From Sediminibacillus halophilus (lineage in GTDB: Bacteria > Bacillota > Bacilli > Bacillales > Amphibacillaceae), in the NCBI RefSeq assembly GCF_900103695.1, contig NZ_FNHF01000004.1:186001-250000 (forward strand): a DNA stretch of 64,000 bases, read 5' to 3'. A program made the translations under genes and the position numbers. This document shows positions 8,211 to 15,732 of this stretch, piece by piece. How positions within the stretch are numbered: the stretch's first letter is position 1; each line of letters starts with the position of its first letter. The notes under the pieces were generated by a model. It saw only the letters and a program-made list of their open reading frames with translations. It did no database searches and was not told the DNA's origin.

Positions 8211-9467
8211 TTATATTGTATTCATTTTCCTGAGCCTGTTCGACTCAGAAAAATAATAACTGGATTTTTTGTAATGATGTACTTTTGAATAGTAATCGCC
8301 GAGAATTTCATGGCATTCACATTCCTGCAACCATAGTTTACTTTTTTTAAAGAAAGGAATGGCCTCATTGTGGATAAAATGTACCAATTGCTCCACAGCA
8401 CCAAGGATTTGGAACTTTAAAATGCAAAGCATTAAGAAATCTTTGCGATCGGTTGGCAACTTCTCGCAGTTGGACAATCCTTTTGCTATCCATTCAAGGG
8501 CTCGGTCGTTTTCCTGTATAGAGGAAAATTCTTGAGCTAGATGGTAAACAGTATTCAGGTAACTTTTTATTTGATGATTAATTTTAATATCGTAACTGGT
8601 TGAAAAGCAGTCAATTGCCGCTGATTTATTATGTAAGCTGCTATGCAATATTCCGATGTTATGATAAAGATAAGCCTGGGCGGTTATGATATTAAGCTCT
8701 CTAGCCAAATGAAGGGCCTTTGTGAACTTGATTCTTGCTTCTTCTGGCTGCTCCAGCCGGTTCAAACAAACCCCGATAATAATTTGACAGCTTATGCATT
8801 TTTTAATATTTCCTGTCTCCGTGAATAAATAGAGTGCTTTTTCGGCCAGTGACATGGCGAGAGGCGTTTTGGCAAGCCGGCTGTAAATCAAGGCGGCCTG
8901 GTAATAAACCTCTGGTTCTATTTTTTCTGCAATAAGATTGCCTAAATCAATTGCTTTATTACAAAAATTTAATGCCTGTTGGTAGTTATGTTGAAGATAG
9001 AAATAAATGCTGTTGAAAGAATGGTAGTAATAGGCCAACTTTGGGGGGAGGTCATCCTGATATTGTTGTAAGAACTCAGCCAGGTTTTGTGCTTGTTTAA
9101 TATCTTGCTTCAACAAAAAATACCGGAATTCAAATACTGCAAATGTTAGTTTAATCTCTATATTGGTAGAGGTTTTTACTTTTAACTTCAATTCGGCATA
9201 CTGATTATCTGCTGCTTTCATGTCTTGTTCCCGAAGAACCTCATACCAATGGAAGATTGCCTCCGTCAGCACTCTTAATGTTTGCTTGTTTTCGAGAGGG
9301 ATATCAATATCCAGTCTTCCTAGCAGAAGGGAGAGAATCTCCTCGCTTGGCTCCATCTTATTGTTCTCAACTTTGCTTAGATAGGAAATAGAACATATCC
9401 CTTGTGCCAAATCCTCTTGCGTCATTTTGCGCTGTCTTCGATAATAGTTAATCTTATCTCCAATCAT
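8211..9467 (-). CDS. HTH-TPR regulator of the RRNPP type (NprR/PlcR-like)
   Basis: A 418-residue protein with an N-terminal Xre helix-turn-helix (about residues 6-60, with QEDLAQGICSISYLSKVEN as the DNA-contacting part) followed by an all-helical C-terminal region of about 350 residues made of repeated TPR-like helix pairs, for instance around YYHSFNSIYFYLQHNYQQAL and AYLYHNIGILHSSL. Size and layout match NprR-type quorum-sensing regulators (about 420 residues) better than PlcR (about 285). Such proteins bind a re-imported peptide in the TPR groove. A gene for a secreted pro-peptide follows 19 bases after its stop. AGGAGG precedes the ATG. A divergent peptide-export operon starts 270 bases away, across a region rich in inverted repeats, and is its most likely target. 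Confidence 0.85.
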   Translation of the reverse strand: MIGDKINYYRRQRKMTQEDLAQGICSISYLSKVENNKMEPSEEILSLLLGRLDIDIPLENKQTLRVLTEAIFHWYEVLREQDMKAADNQYAELKLKVKTSTNIEIKLTFAVFEFRYFLLKQDIKQAQNLAEFLQQYQDDLPPKLAYYYHSFNSIYFYLQHNYQQALNFCNKAIDLGNLIAEKIEPEVYYQAALIYSRLAKTPLAMSLAEKALYLFTETGNIKKCISCQIIIGVCLNRLEQPEEARIKFTKALHLARELNIITAQAYLYHNIGILHSSLHNKSAAIDCFSTSYDIKINHQIKSYLNTVYHLAQEFSSIQENDRALEWIAKGLSNCEKLPTDRKDFLMLCILKFQILGAVEQLVHFIHNEAIPFFKKSKLWLQECECHEILGDYYSKVHHYKKSSYYFSESNRLRKMNTI

Positions 9468-9485
9468 AACAAGTTCCTCCTAAAC

Positions 9486-9557
9486 ATTGTATTGAGAAAT
9501 ATAATGTCAAAAAGTACTATTATCACAATTATATTTTCAAAACTTTCTCAATACAAT
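9486..9557. promoter_or_regulatory. Inverted repeat between regulator and peptide operon, candidate operator
   Basis: ATTGTATTGAGAAA at 9486-9499 is repeated exactly in inverted orientation (TTTCTCAATACAAT) at 9544-9557, 44 bases apart, and the half-site TTTCTCAATAC recurs at 9659-9669. The first copy lies just upstream of the regulator start. Spaced half-sites suit binding by the divergent HTH-TPR regulator. Confidence 0.55.
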
Positions 9558-9621
9558 AAAATTTTCTTCTTTTTCCAGTTATTGCGTTTCTCCAATCCTA
9601 AGAAGTTGAGAAAAAGGAAAG

Positions 9622-9635
9622 AGAAAGCGCTCTAT
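9622..9635 (+). promoter_or_regulatory. cre-like site (catabolite control)
   Basis: AGAAAGCGCTCTAT resembles the CcpA operator consensus (TGWAAGCGYTWWCW) with the central AAGCGCT intact and differences only at the ends. It lies upstream of the TTGACA at 9649-9654, so carbon-source control of the peptide operon is possible. Confidence 0.3.
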
Positions 9636-9648
9636 AACAGGGGGCTTC

Positions 9649-9714
9649 TTGACATTTATTTCTCAATACCTTTCTGGGACGAGTCATGCTACGATAATTA
9701 TGAGAATATTCTCA
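9649..9714 (+). promoter_or_regulatory. Promoter region of the peptide operon with a palindromic site
   Basis: A consensus -35 element TTGACA (9649-9654) has no good -10 element 17 bases downstream, which suits an activator-dependent promoter. At 9701-9714 TGAGAATATTCTCA is a perfect 14-bp palindrome, 25 bases before the peptide start codon, sharing the TGAGAA core with the operator-like repeats further upstream. Confidence 0.4.
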
Positions 9715-9738
9715 AAAATAGTAGAAGGAGTGGTTATT

Positions 9739-9897
9739 ATGTCAAAATTATTCTCGAAATTAATTGGTGTAAAATCTCCTGGAGGCCCTGAAAGAGTGCC
9801 GGTGTACTGCCTTAGTGATTACCGCTGTTCTTCCCCTTATCAAGGTACTTATGTGGAAATTGGAGGAAAACCCGTATTTAAGCATTGCGGATGTTAA
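9739..9897 (+). CDS. Small four-cysteine peptide, candidate bacteriocin or modified-peptide precursor
   Basis: A 52-residue ORF starting at ATG 9739 behind AGAAGGAG. It has no Sec signal. The N-terminus (residues 1-12) is an amphipathic helix-like stretch, followed by SPGG at 13-16, which could be a leader cleavage site, and then a core with Cys24, Cys30, Cys50 and Cys52, several aromatics, and CGC at the C-terminus. It is followed by two thioredoxin-fold proteins, an ABC exporter and a MauE-like protein, so the cysteines are probably oxidised during export. There is no lanthionine synthetase or radical SAM enzyme nearby. I do not recognise the peptide family; a disulfide-bonded bacteriocin or signalling peptide is the best guess. 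Confidence 0.75.
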   Translation: MSKLFSKLIGVKSPGGPERVPVYCLSDYRCSSPYQGTYVEIGGKPVFKHCGC

Positions 9898-9902
9898 TAT
9901 TC

Positions 9903-9931
9903 AGGAGGAGGCTGCCGCCTTCTCCTCTTTC
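9903..9931 (+). terminator. Partial terminator after the peptide gene
   Basis: The stem AGGAGGAGGC/GCCTTCTCCT with a TGCC loop is followed only by CTTTC. It should allow read-through and could give more precursor mRNA than export mRNA, a common layout in peptide operons. Confidence 0.6.
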
Positions 9932-9950
9932 AGTTAAAGGGGGATGACCA

Positions 9951-10421
9951 GTGGAATACGGAATAATGTTGCCTTGGTTTATGTTTGCCATCATCATCCT
10001 GATACAGATTTTGCGAAGCTTTCGACGGCTTCACGCGGAAAGTGCAAAACATGATTCTTTCAAAGGGAGCATCTTAGAAGGAGAAAAACTGACGGATTAT
10101 ATCGACACCGTTCCGGCAGAGCCTGGAGAAAAGGGATGCGTTGTTGTTTTATCTCCCTCTTGCCCGCCGTGTCACTTAGTGCTCGAGGAGATTATCGAGG
10201 ATGCAGATTATTATCCTGCTAACCTGTCTTTGTATGTGAACGAGACTTCCTCGGGGGAAACAGAAAGGTTTGTGGATAAATACAAGGATGTGATCAGGTT
10301 GAACCGGTTGAATAAGGAACATTTTAATAAAATGAAACTCACCTTTACACCTGCTTTTATTAGCTATGATGAACAGGGAGTGGTATCCAGGGTTGGCGTA
10401 GACTATAACAATCAGGAGTAG
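9951..10421 (+). CDS. Membrane-anchored thioredoxin-fold protein (CPPC)
   Basis: A 156-residue protein with one N-terminal membrane helix (about 7-22) and a thioredoxin-like domain whose active-site motif is SCPPC, cysteines 71 and 74. With the domain on the outer face it would act as a thiol oxidase or disulfide isomerase. It starts with GTG 9951 behind AAAGGGGG, 53 bases after the small cysteine peptide, and is followed after 13 bases by the ABC exporter. The motif, the anchor and the position all point to work on the disulfides of the peptide or on recycling of MauE-like partners. MauD and TlpA are the nearest named relatives I can suggest. Confidence 0.8.
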   Translation: MEYGIMLPWFMFAIIILIQILRSFRRLHAESAKHDSFKGSILEGEKLTDYIDTVPAEPGEKGCVVVLSPSCPPCHLVLEEIIEDADYYPANLSLYVNETSSGETERFVDKYKDVIRLNRLNKEHFNKMKLTFTPAFISYDEQGVVSRVGVDYNNQE

Positions 10422-10434
10422 TGAGGGGAATACC

Positions 10435-12243
10435 ATGAATTTTAAAAGCATGTTTAGAGCCATCCGCTTTGTTTGGGAGAGAGCGAAGCTATGGGTGATA
10501 TGTTCTATTATATTTGCCATTGTCAGTGGTTTGGCGCCTGTAGCACTTGTTTGGGTGATGAAAGAGTTGATTAACACTGTGGCGGTAATCATCCAACAGG
10601 AAAGCGCAGACTTTAGCGGTGCTTTCATATTGCTGTCCATTCAATTTTCCATTATGTTGCTTAGTTCGATAATGGACGGTTTGAAGAGTTTCATGGATGA
10701 CAAGGTGCAAATTGTTCTAGAACATGATTTAAAAGCGTTGAGCTCCCGGAAAGCGATGGCTGCTCCATATTCTTTTTATGATATTCCGGAGTTTTACAAT
10801 CATTTGGAGCGGGTTACCGGCAGTCCTGGGGCAAAGTTTTTAACTCCGTTGAGGAACCTCCTGAATATCGGTGAGGCGGCTATCAAGATTGTATCCTTTC
10901 TTGTTTTTTTGTTTACGATTCACTGGATATTGGTGGTCATCAGCGTATTTGGAGCAATTCCGATATTTATCGTCCAGGCAATTTACGGCAGGAAGAACTT
11001 TTGGCTGATGTTCATGCAAACCCCTGCCGCCAGAGAAATCAACTATATCGAATATTTAATGAACAACAAACAGGCTGCAAAAGAAACAAGGCTGTTTGGG
11101 ATTGCCGACTACTTGCTCGGCAGATGGTCGAAAAAATACCAAAAAAATGCAAGTGAAAAATTAGCTTTGATCAAGAGACAACAATATGCAGAAATAGGGC
11201 TGGATTCATTGACTGCACTGATGTATGCAGGGGCAGCCCTCGTGATTATATGGCTTATCAGGACGACGACGGTCAAGATTGGCGAGTTTGTGGCAATTGG
11301 ACAGGCAGTACAGGGGACCCAGGAAGCAATAGGGCAAATTTCCAATAACTTGGCCCGCCTTTATGAAGACAGTTTTTATATCCGTGATTATTTCGAATTT
11401 CTTGATTTTGAGGAAAGCAGAATCGGGCACCAATCCGGGACATTGCCTTTCCCGGCTGCTTTAGAAAAAGGAATCCGGTTCGAAAATGTATCCTACCGGT
11501 ATCCAAATGCAAACAATGATACGCTTGACAACATTTCTTTCACGATAAAACAGGGAGAAAAAATTGCAATCGTAGGAGAAAACGGCTCAGGGAAAACAAC
11601 ATTGGTCAATCTGCTTTTTGGACTTTATCAGCCGACCAAAGGTTTGATTTTCTATGATGGAATCGACATGACGAAAATAAGTGAAAAAGAATTACATAAA
11701 AACACAACGGTCATCTTCCAGGACTTTATCCGATATTCTTTTCGAGCTAGTGAAAACATTGCTGTTGGGAAAGAGTTGGACCAAATAAATGAGCAAAAAA
11801 TGAAGCAGGCAGCCAGATTAAGCGGTGCCGATAAGTTTATTGAAGAGTTCGAGGAAGGTTATGATACCCAGTTAGGCAGATTTTTGACACAGGGAGAAGA
11901 GCTTTCAGGCGGACAGTGGCAGAAAATGGCCATAGCACGTGCGCTTTATAGGGACAGCCAGGTCATTGTACTGGATGAACCGACCGCATCGCTAGACCCT
12001 ATATCCGAACTTGAAATTTATAATCAATTTCAACAGATAACTAGAGAAAAAACAGTATTGTACATTTCACACCGAATGTCCGCCGCCAGGTTTGCTGACA
12101 GGATTCTGGTGATGGAAAATGGACGAATCAAGGAGCTTGGCACGCATGAAGAACTCATGCAAGTGAAGGGAAGCTATTACGATATGTATAATACCCAGGC
12201 GCAATGGTATCAAACGGAAACGGGCCTAAGAGGGAGTGGTTGA
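10435..12243 (+). CDS. ABC exporter, fused membrane and ATPase domains
   Basis: A 602-residue half-transporter: six membrane helices in residues 20-320, then a nucleotide-binding domain with Walker A GENGSGKT (381-388), signature LSGGQ (490-494), Walker B with VLDEPT (near 512) and the switch His in YISHRM. There is no N-terminal C39 peptidase domain, so if the peptide has a leader it must be removed by another enzyme. The GAGGGGAATACC ribosome site precedes the ATG; the next gene starts directly at the stop codon. In this operon the obvious cargo is the 52-residue cysteine peptide. Homodimer formation is expected because only one half-transporter is present. Confidence 0.9.
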   Translation: MNFKSMFRAIRFVWERAKLWVICSIIFAIVSGLAPVALVWVMKELINTVAVIIQQESADFSGAFILLSIQFSIMLLSSIMDGLKSFMDDKVQIVLEHDLKALSSRKAMAAPYSFYDIPEFYNHLERVTGSPGAKFLTPLRNLLNIGEAAIKIVSFLVFLFTIHWILVVISVFGAIPIFIVQAIYGRKNFWLMFMQTPAAREINYIEYLMNNKQAAKETRLFGIADYLLGRWSKKYQKNASEKLALIKRQQYAEIGLDSLTALMYAGAALVIIWLIRTTTVKIGEFVAIGQAVQGTQEAIGQISNNLARLYEDSFYIRDYFEFLDFEESRIGHQSGTLPFPAALEKGIRFENVSYRYPNANNDTLDNISFTIKQGEKIAIVGENGSGKTTLVNLLFGLYQPTKGLIFYDGIDMTKISEKELHKNTTVIFQDFIRYSFRASENIAVGKELDQINEQKMKQAARLSGADKFIEEFEEGYDTQLGRFLTQGEELSGGQWQKMAIARALYRDSQVIVLDEPTASLDPISELEIYNQFQQITREKTVLYISHRMSAARFADRILVMENGRIKELGTHEELMQVKGSYYDMYNTQAQWYQTETGLRGSG

Positions 12244-12792
12244 ATGGAACTTCTGACTTCTGCTTTTACATGGACATTGATATTGGTGTTTATTTCTACC
12301 GCTGCATCAAAAATAATCGCTTTCAAATCCTTTCATACCAAGGTCCAAACAATTATCAAGCGGAATGGGATGATCACTAAAATCACCGCCATGGCGGCGG
12401 TGACCGGGGAAAGTTTCGTTAGTATTTCGCTGCTGTTATCTATACAAAGAAGGGCAGGGGTGGTTTTGGCAGTTATTCTGTTAGTGATCTATTCGATTGC
12501 AGTGCTTAATAACCTGATCGAACGAAATACAGAGATGGATTGCGGGTGTGGAGGCATATTGGGAAACCATAGAATGTCATACCTTTTGATTCTGAGGAAT
12601 GTAGCGTTGATTGGAATGGTCGTTACCACGTTTAACCATACATTCTTCCCTTTCAATGATTTATATGGACTATTCCTTTCATTGCTGATTGCCTTTGTTA
12701 TCTTGTTGATGCTTGCGACTCTTTCGAAAATTGGAGATATGAATGGTGAATACAAATCCTTAACTGGAGATGATGCACATGGCCAATTTTAA
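12244..12792 (+). CDS. MauE/DoxX-like membrane redox protein
   Basis: A 182-residue membrane protein with four to five helices and the motif CGCGG at 100-104 within DCGCGGILGN, characteristic of MauE-type redox-associated membrane proteins. In methylamine utilisation MauE works with the thioredoxin-like MauD to form disulfides, similar in principle to DsbB/VKOR. The ATG directly follows the exporter stop codon, and its own 3' end overlaps the following thioredoxin-fold gene, so translation is coupled. Together with the two thioredoxin-fold proteins it forms a complete membrane-bound relay dedicated, by position, to the cysteine peptide. Confidence 0.85.
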   Translation: MELLTSAFTWTLILVFISTAASKIIAFKSFHTKVQTIIKRNGMITKITAMAAVTGESFVSISLLLSIQRRAGVVLAVILLVIYSIAVLNNLIERNTEMDCGCGGILGNHRMSYLLILRNVALIGMVVTTFNHTFFPFNDLYGLFLSLLIAFVILLMLATLSKIGDMNGEYKSLTGDDAHGQF

Positions 12793-13315
12793 TGAACTGT
12801 TGCTTTGGACGTTTATGATTATTCAGATGGCAATCATTTTTCTGCTGGCGAGATTGGTCGGTTCTTATATAACAAAGTTGAATCAGCTAGAAGCGAATAT
12901 GAACATCAAGTTACGGGGGAGCAACGTGACAGAAGGAGATATTGCCCCTGCATTTCGTGAATACGATCACAAAAATGCCATTGTGACGTTAAGAGCGGAC
13001 AAGAAAGCAGTCCTCCTGTTTTTGCAGCCGTCTTGTTCTAAATGTAAAGAAATCCTTTCTTATATAAAAGAACAAACGACGCTTGGTATTGATGTCTTTA
13101 TTTTTTCAAAAGAAGAAATCGTGCAGAATTCGGCTCAACTTTCTGAGCAAATCCACCTGGTAACATCAGAAACGGTGATTAAAAATTATGGGATAACTGA
13201 TTTTCCGGCCGTTCTTACTATTGAAAACGGCAGAATAATTGAAAAAATGCTGTTAAGGACGAATGTGGAGGAATTCAGTGAAATCGTAGGCGAGCGTTAT
13301 TTTAAAGCAAGCTAA
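12779..13315 (+). CDS. Membrane-anchored thioredoxin-fold protein (CSKC), MauD-like
   Basis: A 178-residue protein with an N-terminal membrane helix (about 8-27) and a redoxin domain; the active-site motif is CSKC at 86-89 in LQPSCSKCKEI, and the cis-proline region DFPAV comes near the C-terminus. ATG 12779 is chosen because GGAG ends 9 bases before it; the upstream ATGs at 12770 and 12773 lie too close. It overlaps the MauE-like gene by 14 bases, and the MauE-MauD pairing is known from methylamine operons. A second redoxin (CPPC) sits at the head of the operon, so one may oxidise and the other reduce or isomerise. Confidence 0.85.
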   Translation: MANFNELLLWTFMIIQMAIIFLLARLVGSYITKLNQLEANMNIKLRGSNVTEGDIAPAFREYDHKNAIVTLRADKKAVLLFLQPSCSKCKEILSYIKEQTTLGIDVFIFSKEEIVQNSAQLSEQIHLVTSETVIKNYGITDFPAVLTIENGRIIEKMLLRTNVEEFSEIVGERYFKAS

Positions 13316-13330
13316 CCACAAATGTTTAAG

Positions 13331-13382
13331 AAGAAGCAGTCCTGTGCAAAGGAAACCTCATGCACCGGGATGCTTCTTTTTT
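13331..13382 (+). terminator. Terminator of the peptide-export operon
   Basis: An 18-bp stem with two mismatches begins AAGAAGCA and ends TGCTTCTT, with a 12-nt loop and eight T residues at the end. It lies 15 bases after the last redoxin gene. Confidence 0.9.
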
Positions 13383-13397
13383 GTTCATTGCCAGAAG

Positions 13398-13559
13398 CTA
13401 TGCCGCTCGATGATCCTCATCCTCTGGAACCCCTGTATTGCGATAAAGCTCGCTCTTTACATCCCAAAAATAAACCCGAGGCAGGCCGAAATACAGCCAG
13501 TATTCCTGCATCAAAGAAGTACCAACAAACAAAACCAACTGCCAATCCATCCCCCTCAC
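13398..13559 (-). CDS. Unrecognised 53-residue protein
   Basis: A short ORF on the minus strand with an excellent ribosome binding site: AAGGAGGGG, 5-8 bases before GTG 13559. The product begins with a hydrophobic region (residues 5-32, rich in Trp, Leu, Phe and Tyr, possibly one membrane helix) and ends in a charged, acidic tail. It stops just before the terminator of the convergent peptide operon. I know no family for it. The ribosome site and sensible composition argue for a real gene; the small size and lack of an evident promoter argue for caution. Confidence 0.5.
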   Translation of the reverse strand: MRGMDWQLVLFVGTSLMQEYWLYFGLPRVYFWDVKSELYRNTGVPEDEDHRAA

Positions 13560-13639
13560 TAATCCCCCTCCTTTCTTCCTCTTTGTGAATAAATACAGGA
13601 ATAAAAGGGCCGAATAACGATAAAGAGTTCAGAAATAAA

Positions 13640-13835
13640 GGGGGTCAGTCCCCGACTCGGTGTGCGCAGTTGGATTGACCTTGAATGGGGACAGACCCTC
13701 GAATTTACAAAACCGCCTCGTGACAGGGTTCCCGGAATACCTCCCCAGTCGAAAGTGATAAAAAACGCCTGTGGAGGGTCAGTCCCCCCGGGTCCGAGCT
13801 GGGGGAGACTCTTTCTGTTTGGGGACTGACCCCCC
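13640..13835. repeat. Cluster of GGGGTCAGTCCCC palindromic repeats
   Basis: Four copies or variants: GGGGGTCAGTCCCC at 13640-13653, GGGGACAGACCCTC at 13687-13700, GAGGGTCAGTCCCCC near 13774-13788 and GGGGACTGACCCCCC at 13821-13835. Adjacent copies in opposite orientation can pair. The same short motif occurs in at least four other gaps of this window. The surrounding stretch 13560-14052 holds no gene I can support. Confidence 0.8.
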
Positions 13836-14052
13836 GGTAGTTACTCGGTTGTTTCTTCTTTAATAGTATACTGTTGGGGTGGCTTGTTTAAGAACTTGAG
13901 GATGAGTCGGTTTTACAATATAGTATCCAGTGTCTATCTGCTGGTAATCTGTGTTGGTTTTTGCCACAATAGAAGGGAGAAAACAGATACTAGAGAATGA
14001 AAATGAATCCAGGCGGAGGGAGCAAAACTTCCAAAGAAAAGAGGGTGATGCT

Positions 14053-14283
14053 ATGTATTTAACGGTGAAAGAAACGGCTGACTATTTATCTGTGAAAGAG
14101 TCGGTGATCGAAACGCTGATTTTGCATAACCGTATCCGTGCCATCCATGATGGCGAGCAGTACCTGATCAACAAGGAACAGTTTGTTTCCCATCTGGAAG
14201 AAATGGAAAAGTACAAGCAGATGATTCAGGAATACCTTGCTGACCCCTTGCCGGAGGATATTGATGTGAAGGATGAAGATTAA
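14053..14283 (+). CDS. Excisionase-type small HTH protein
   Basis: A 76-residue protein with an N-terminal winged-helix/excisionase DNA-binding motif (YLTVKETADYLSVKESVIE, residues 2-20, then a short wing around residues 25-42) and a helical acidic C-terminus. Many Bacillaceae carry such MerR-like excisionase-family proteins outside mobile elements. The ATG at 14053 has GAGGGTGATG before it; the reading could extend to 13951 but that part is purine-rich and without a ribosome site. No integrase is nearby, so a role in transcription control is more likely than excision. It is followed by a terminator shared with the convergent LCP gene. Confidence 0.75.
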   Translation: MYLTVKETADYLSVKESVIETLILHNRIRAIHDGEQYLINKEQFVSHLEEMEKYKQMIQEYLADPLPEDIDVKDED

Positions 14284-14286
14284 AAG

Positions 14287-14327
14287 AAAAGATGCTGGAC
14301 GCCATACGTGGCATCTAGCATCTTTTT
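14287..14327. terminator. Terminator between convergent genes
   Basis: The stem AAAAGATGCT...AGCATCTTTT, extended by GGACGCC/GGCATCT, has TTTTT on the plus side and a T-rich tract on the minus side. It can serve both the excisionase-like gene and the LCP gene. Confidence 0.85.
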
Positions 14328-14329
14328 GA

Positions 14330-15286
14330 TTATTCGTCGTGTAGAAAGTCCTGCATCAAGGCCGCATTGTGTTCCACATCTATCGATAATGCCAGACCGA
14401 CGCCCTCATATCGAACATCCTCATAAGAGCCGTCCTCTGGAATTCTCAATGTTTCAAATTCCTTCGTTTTTCCCAACACGACATCTTTTGCCATACTGGT
14501 AATCAAACCAGTACGAACGTTGGTATCAATATACCCTTGAGCAAACCCAACCAGTTCGGGAAGCTTGGTGACAGTTGAGACGCTTTTCACCTTGTCGGTA
14601 AGCTTCTGGATGACTTCCTGCTGACGCTGTACTCGGCCGAAATCGCTTTTCTCGTCGTGACGAAAGCGGGCATACGCGAGTAATTCTTCTCCATTCAACT
14701 TCTGTGTTCCTTCTTCCAGTTGAATCCCGAGCGCTTTTTTATCCTGGGTCATTTCCGGCGTTACCGTTGCTTCAATTCCATCTGGAGCAATCGTGTTGAC
14801 AACATCGACAAATCCTTCAAAACCGACAATTGCATAGTAATGCAAATCTACTCCGAAGTTATGGCTAATCGTTTCGCGCAGTAAATCAGGGCCGCCAATC
14901 GCATAAGCCGCATTGATCTTGTTATAGCCGTGACCTGGTATTTCAACATAGGTGTCTCGCATAATCGATACGATTTTCGGACGCTTCGAACTGGAATCAT
15001 AATGGGCGATCATAATCGTATCCGTGCGCGCAGGCTCATCGCCGCGTGAATCGTCACCCATCATCAGTACGTTGAAATTGTCGGCTGTTTCTTCCGCTCC
15101 ATGAAATTCGAACTCTTCTTTTGGCTGTTTTTCTTCAGCTGTCGACTTTGCTTGATACCATTGATAGACGGAATATCCGCCGATTGCGAGTATAAGCAAC
15201 AGAAAGATGGCAATAAAACGTCTTCTTTTTTTGCGTTTACGCCTCTTTCTTCTATATTCCAACCTTTTATCATTTACTTCTGTCAT
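14330..15286 (-). CDS. LytR-CpsA-Psr (LCP) family cell-wall ligase
   Basis: A 318-residue membrane protein: a very basic cytoplasmic N-terminus (many Arg and Lys, residues 8-25), one membrane helix (about 25-45) and an extracellular LCP domain. LCP hallmarks are visible: MGDDSR at the domain start, SIMRDTYVEIPGHGYNKINAA, and the later YARFRHDEKSDFGRVQRQQ segment with the conserved Arg residues. LCP enzymes transfer undecaprenyl-linked glycopolymers such as wall teichoic acid or capsule to peptidoglycan. The start at 15286 has AGGAGAG in front; the longer ORF from 15343 does not. It stands alone, divergent from otsA. Which of the TagT/TagU/TagV types it is cannot be told from sequence reading. 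Confidence 0.9.
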   Translation of the reverse strand: MTEVNDKRLEYRRKRRKRKKRRRFIAIFLLLILAIGGYSVYQWYQAKSTAEEKQPKEEFEFHGAEETADNFNVLMMGDDSRGDEPARTDTIMIAHYDSSSKRPKIVSIMRDTYVEIPGHGYNKINAAYAIGGPDLLRETISHNFGVDLHYYAIVGFEGFVDVVNTIAPDGIEATVTPEMTQDKKALGIQLEEGTQKLNGEELLAYARFRHDEKSDFGRVQRQQEVIQKLTDKVKSVSTVTKLPELVGFAQGYIDTNVRTGLITSMAKDVVLGKTKEFETLRIPEDGSYEDVRYEGVGLALSIDVEHNAALMQDFLHDE

Positions 15287-15474
15287 GAGAAACTCTCCTA
15301 ATTTGCTTAAATAGCGGTCCACTATTCGGACAGCTTTCAACATTATTCTACCATAATGTTGTGGAAGATAACTATAGTATCCTGGTGGTTTTCTTATTGT
15401 GAATCATTTCCGGAAATCTGACAGGAAGAAAAGGTGAATTGTAGAAACTATTGTCAGACTACCTTACAAAACTG

Positions 15475-15503
15475 TAACGATTTCTTAACAATTGATCTAT
15501 AAT
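15475..15503 (+). promoter_or_regulatory. Possible promoter upstream of otsA
   Basis: A perfect -10 element TATAAT at 15498-15503 has only a poor -35 (TAACGA at 15475) 17 bases upstream. A leader of about 220 bases would precede otsA. The rest of 15287-15732 holds no gene. Confidence 0.35.
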
Positions 15504-15732
15504 GTGACTTACTACAGACATTTCAGTCCTCAAGTTCTTCTTTATTATATGCCTTTAGACCAGTAAAAAGCTCCCCATACTATTTTCATTCTCGGACTTT
15601 CGCCTCAATTTCTCCCTGCAAAGAAGATCTTGCCACTCCAGCCAAAATAAAACTTGTTTTACCCAGAAAAAGAAGGGGTATCTATTGGTTACCAGTTATT
15701 TTTCTGACAATATTATCAAGGAGGATGGGGAA

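Noticed and set aside
9402..9791. 129-codon plus-strand ORF over the operator region
   Set aside because: It overlaps the regulator start and the peptide gene in another frame, and the ribosome site belongs to the 52-residue ORF at 9739.
13322..13588. 88-codon plus-strand ORF after the redoxin gene
   Set aside because: It runs through the long terminator hairpin, has no ribosome site and a proline/serine-rich composition unlike a folded protein. The opposite strand has a better ORF (13398-13559).
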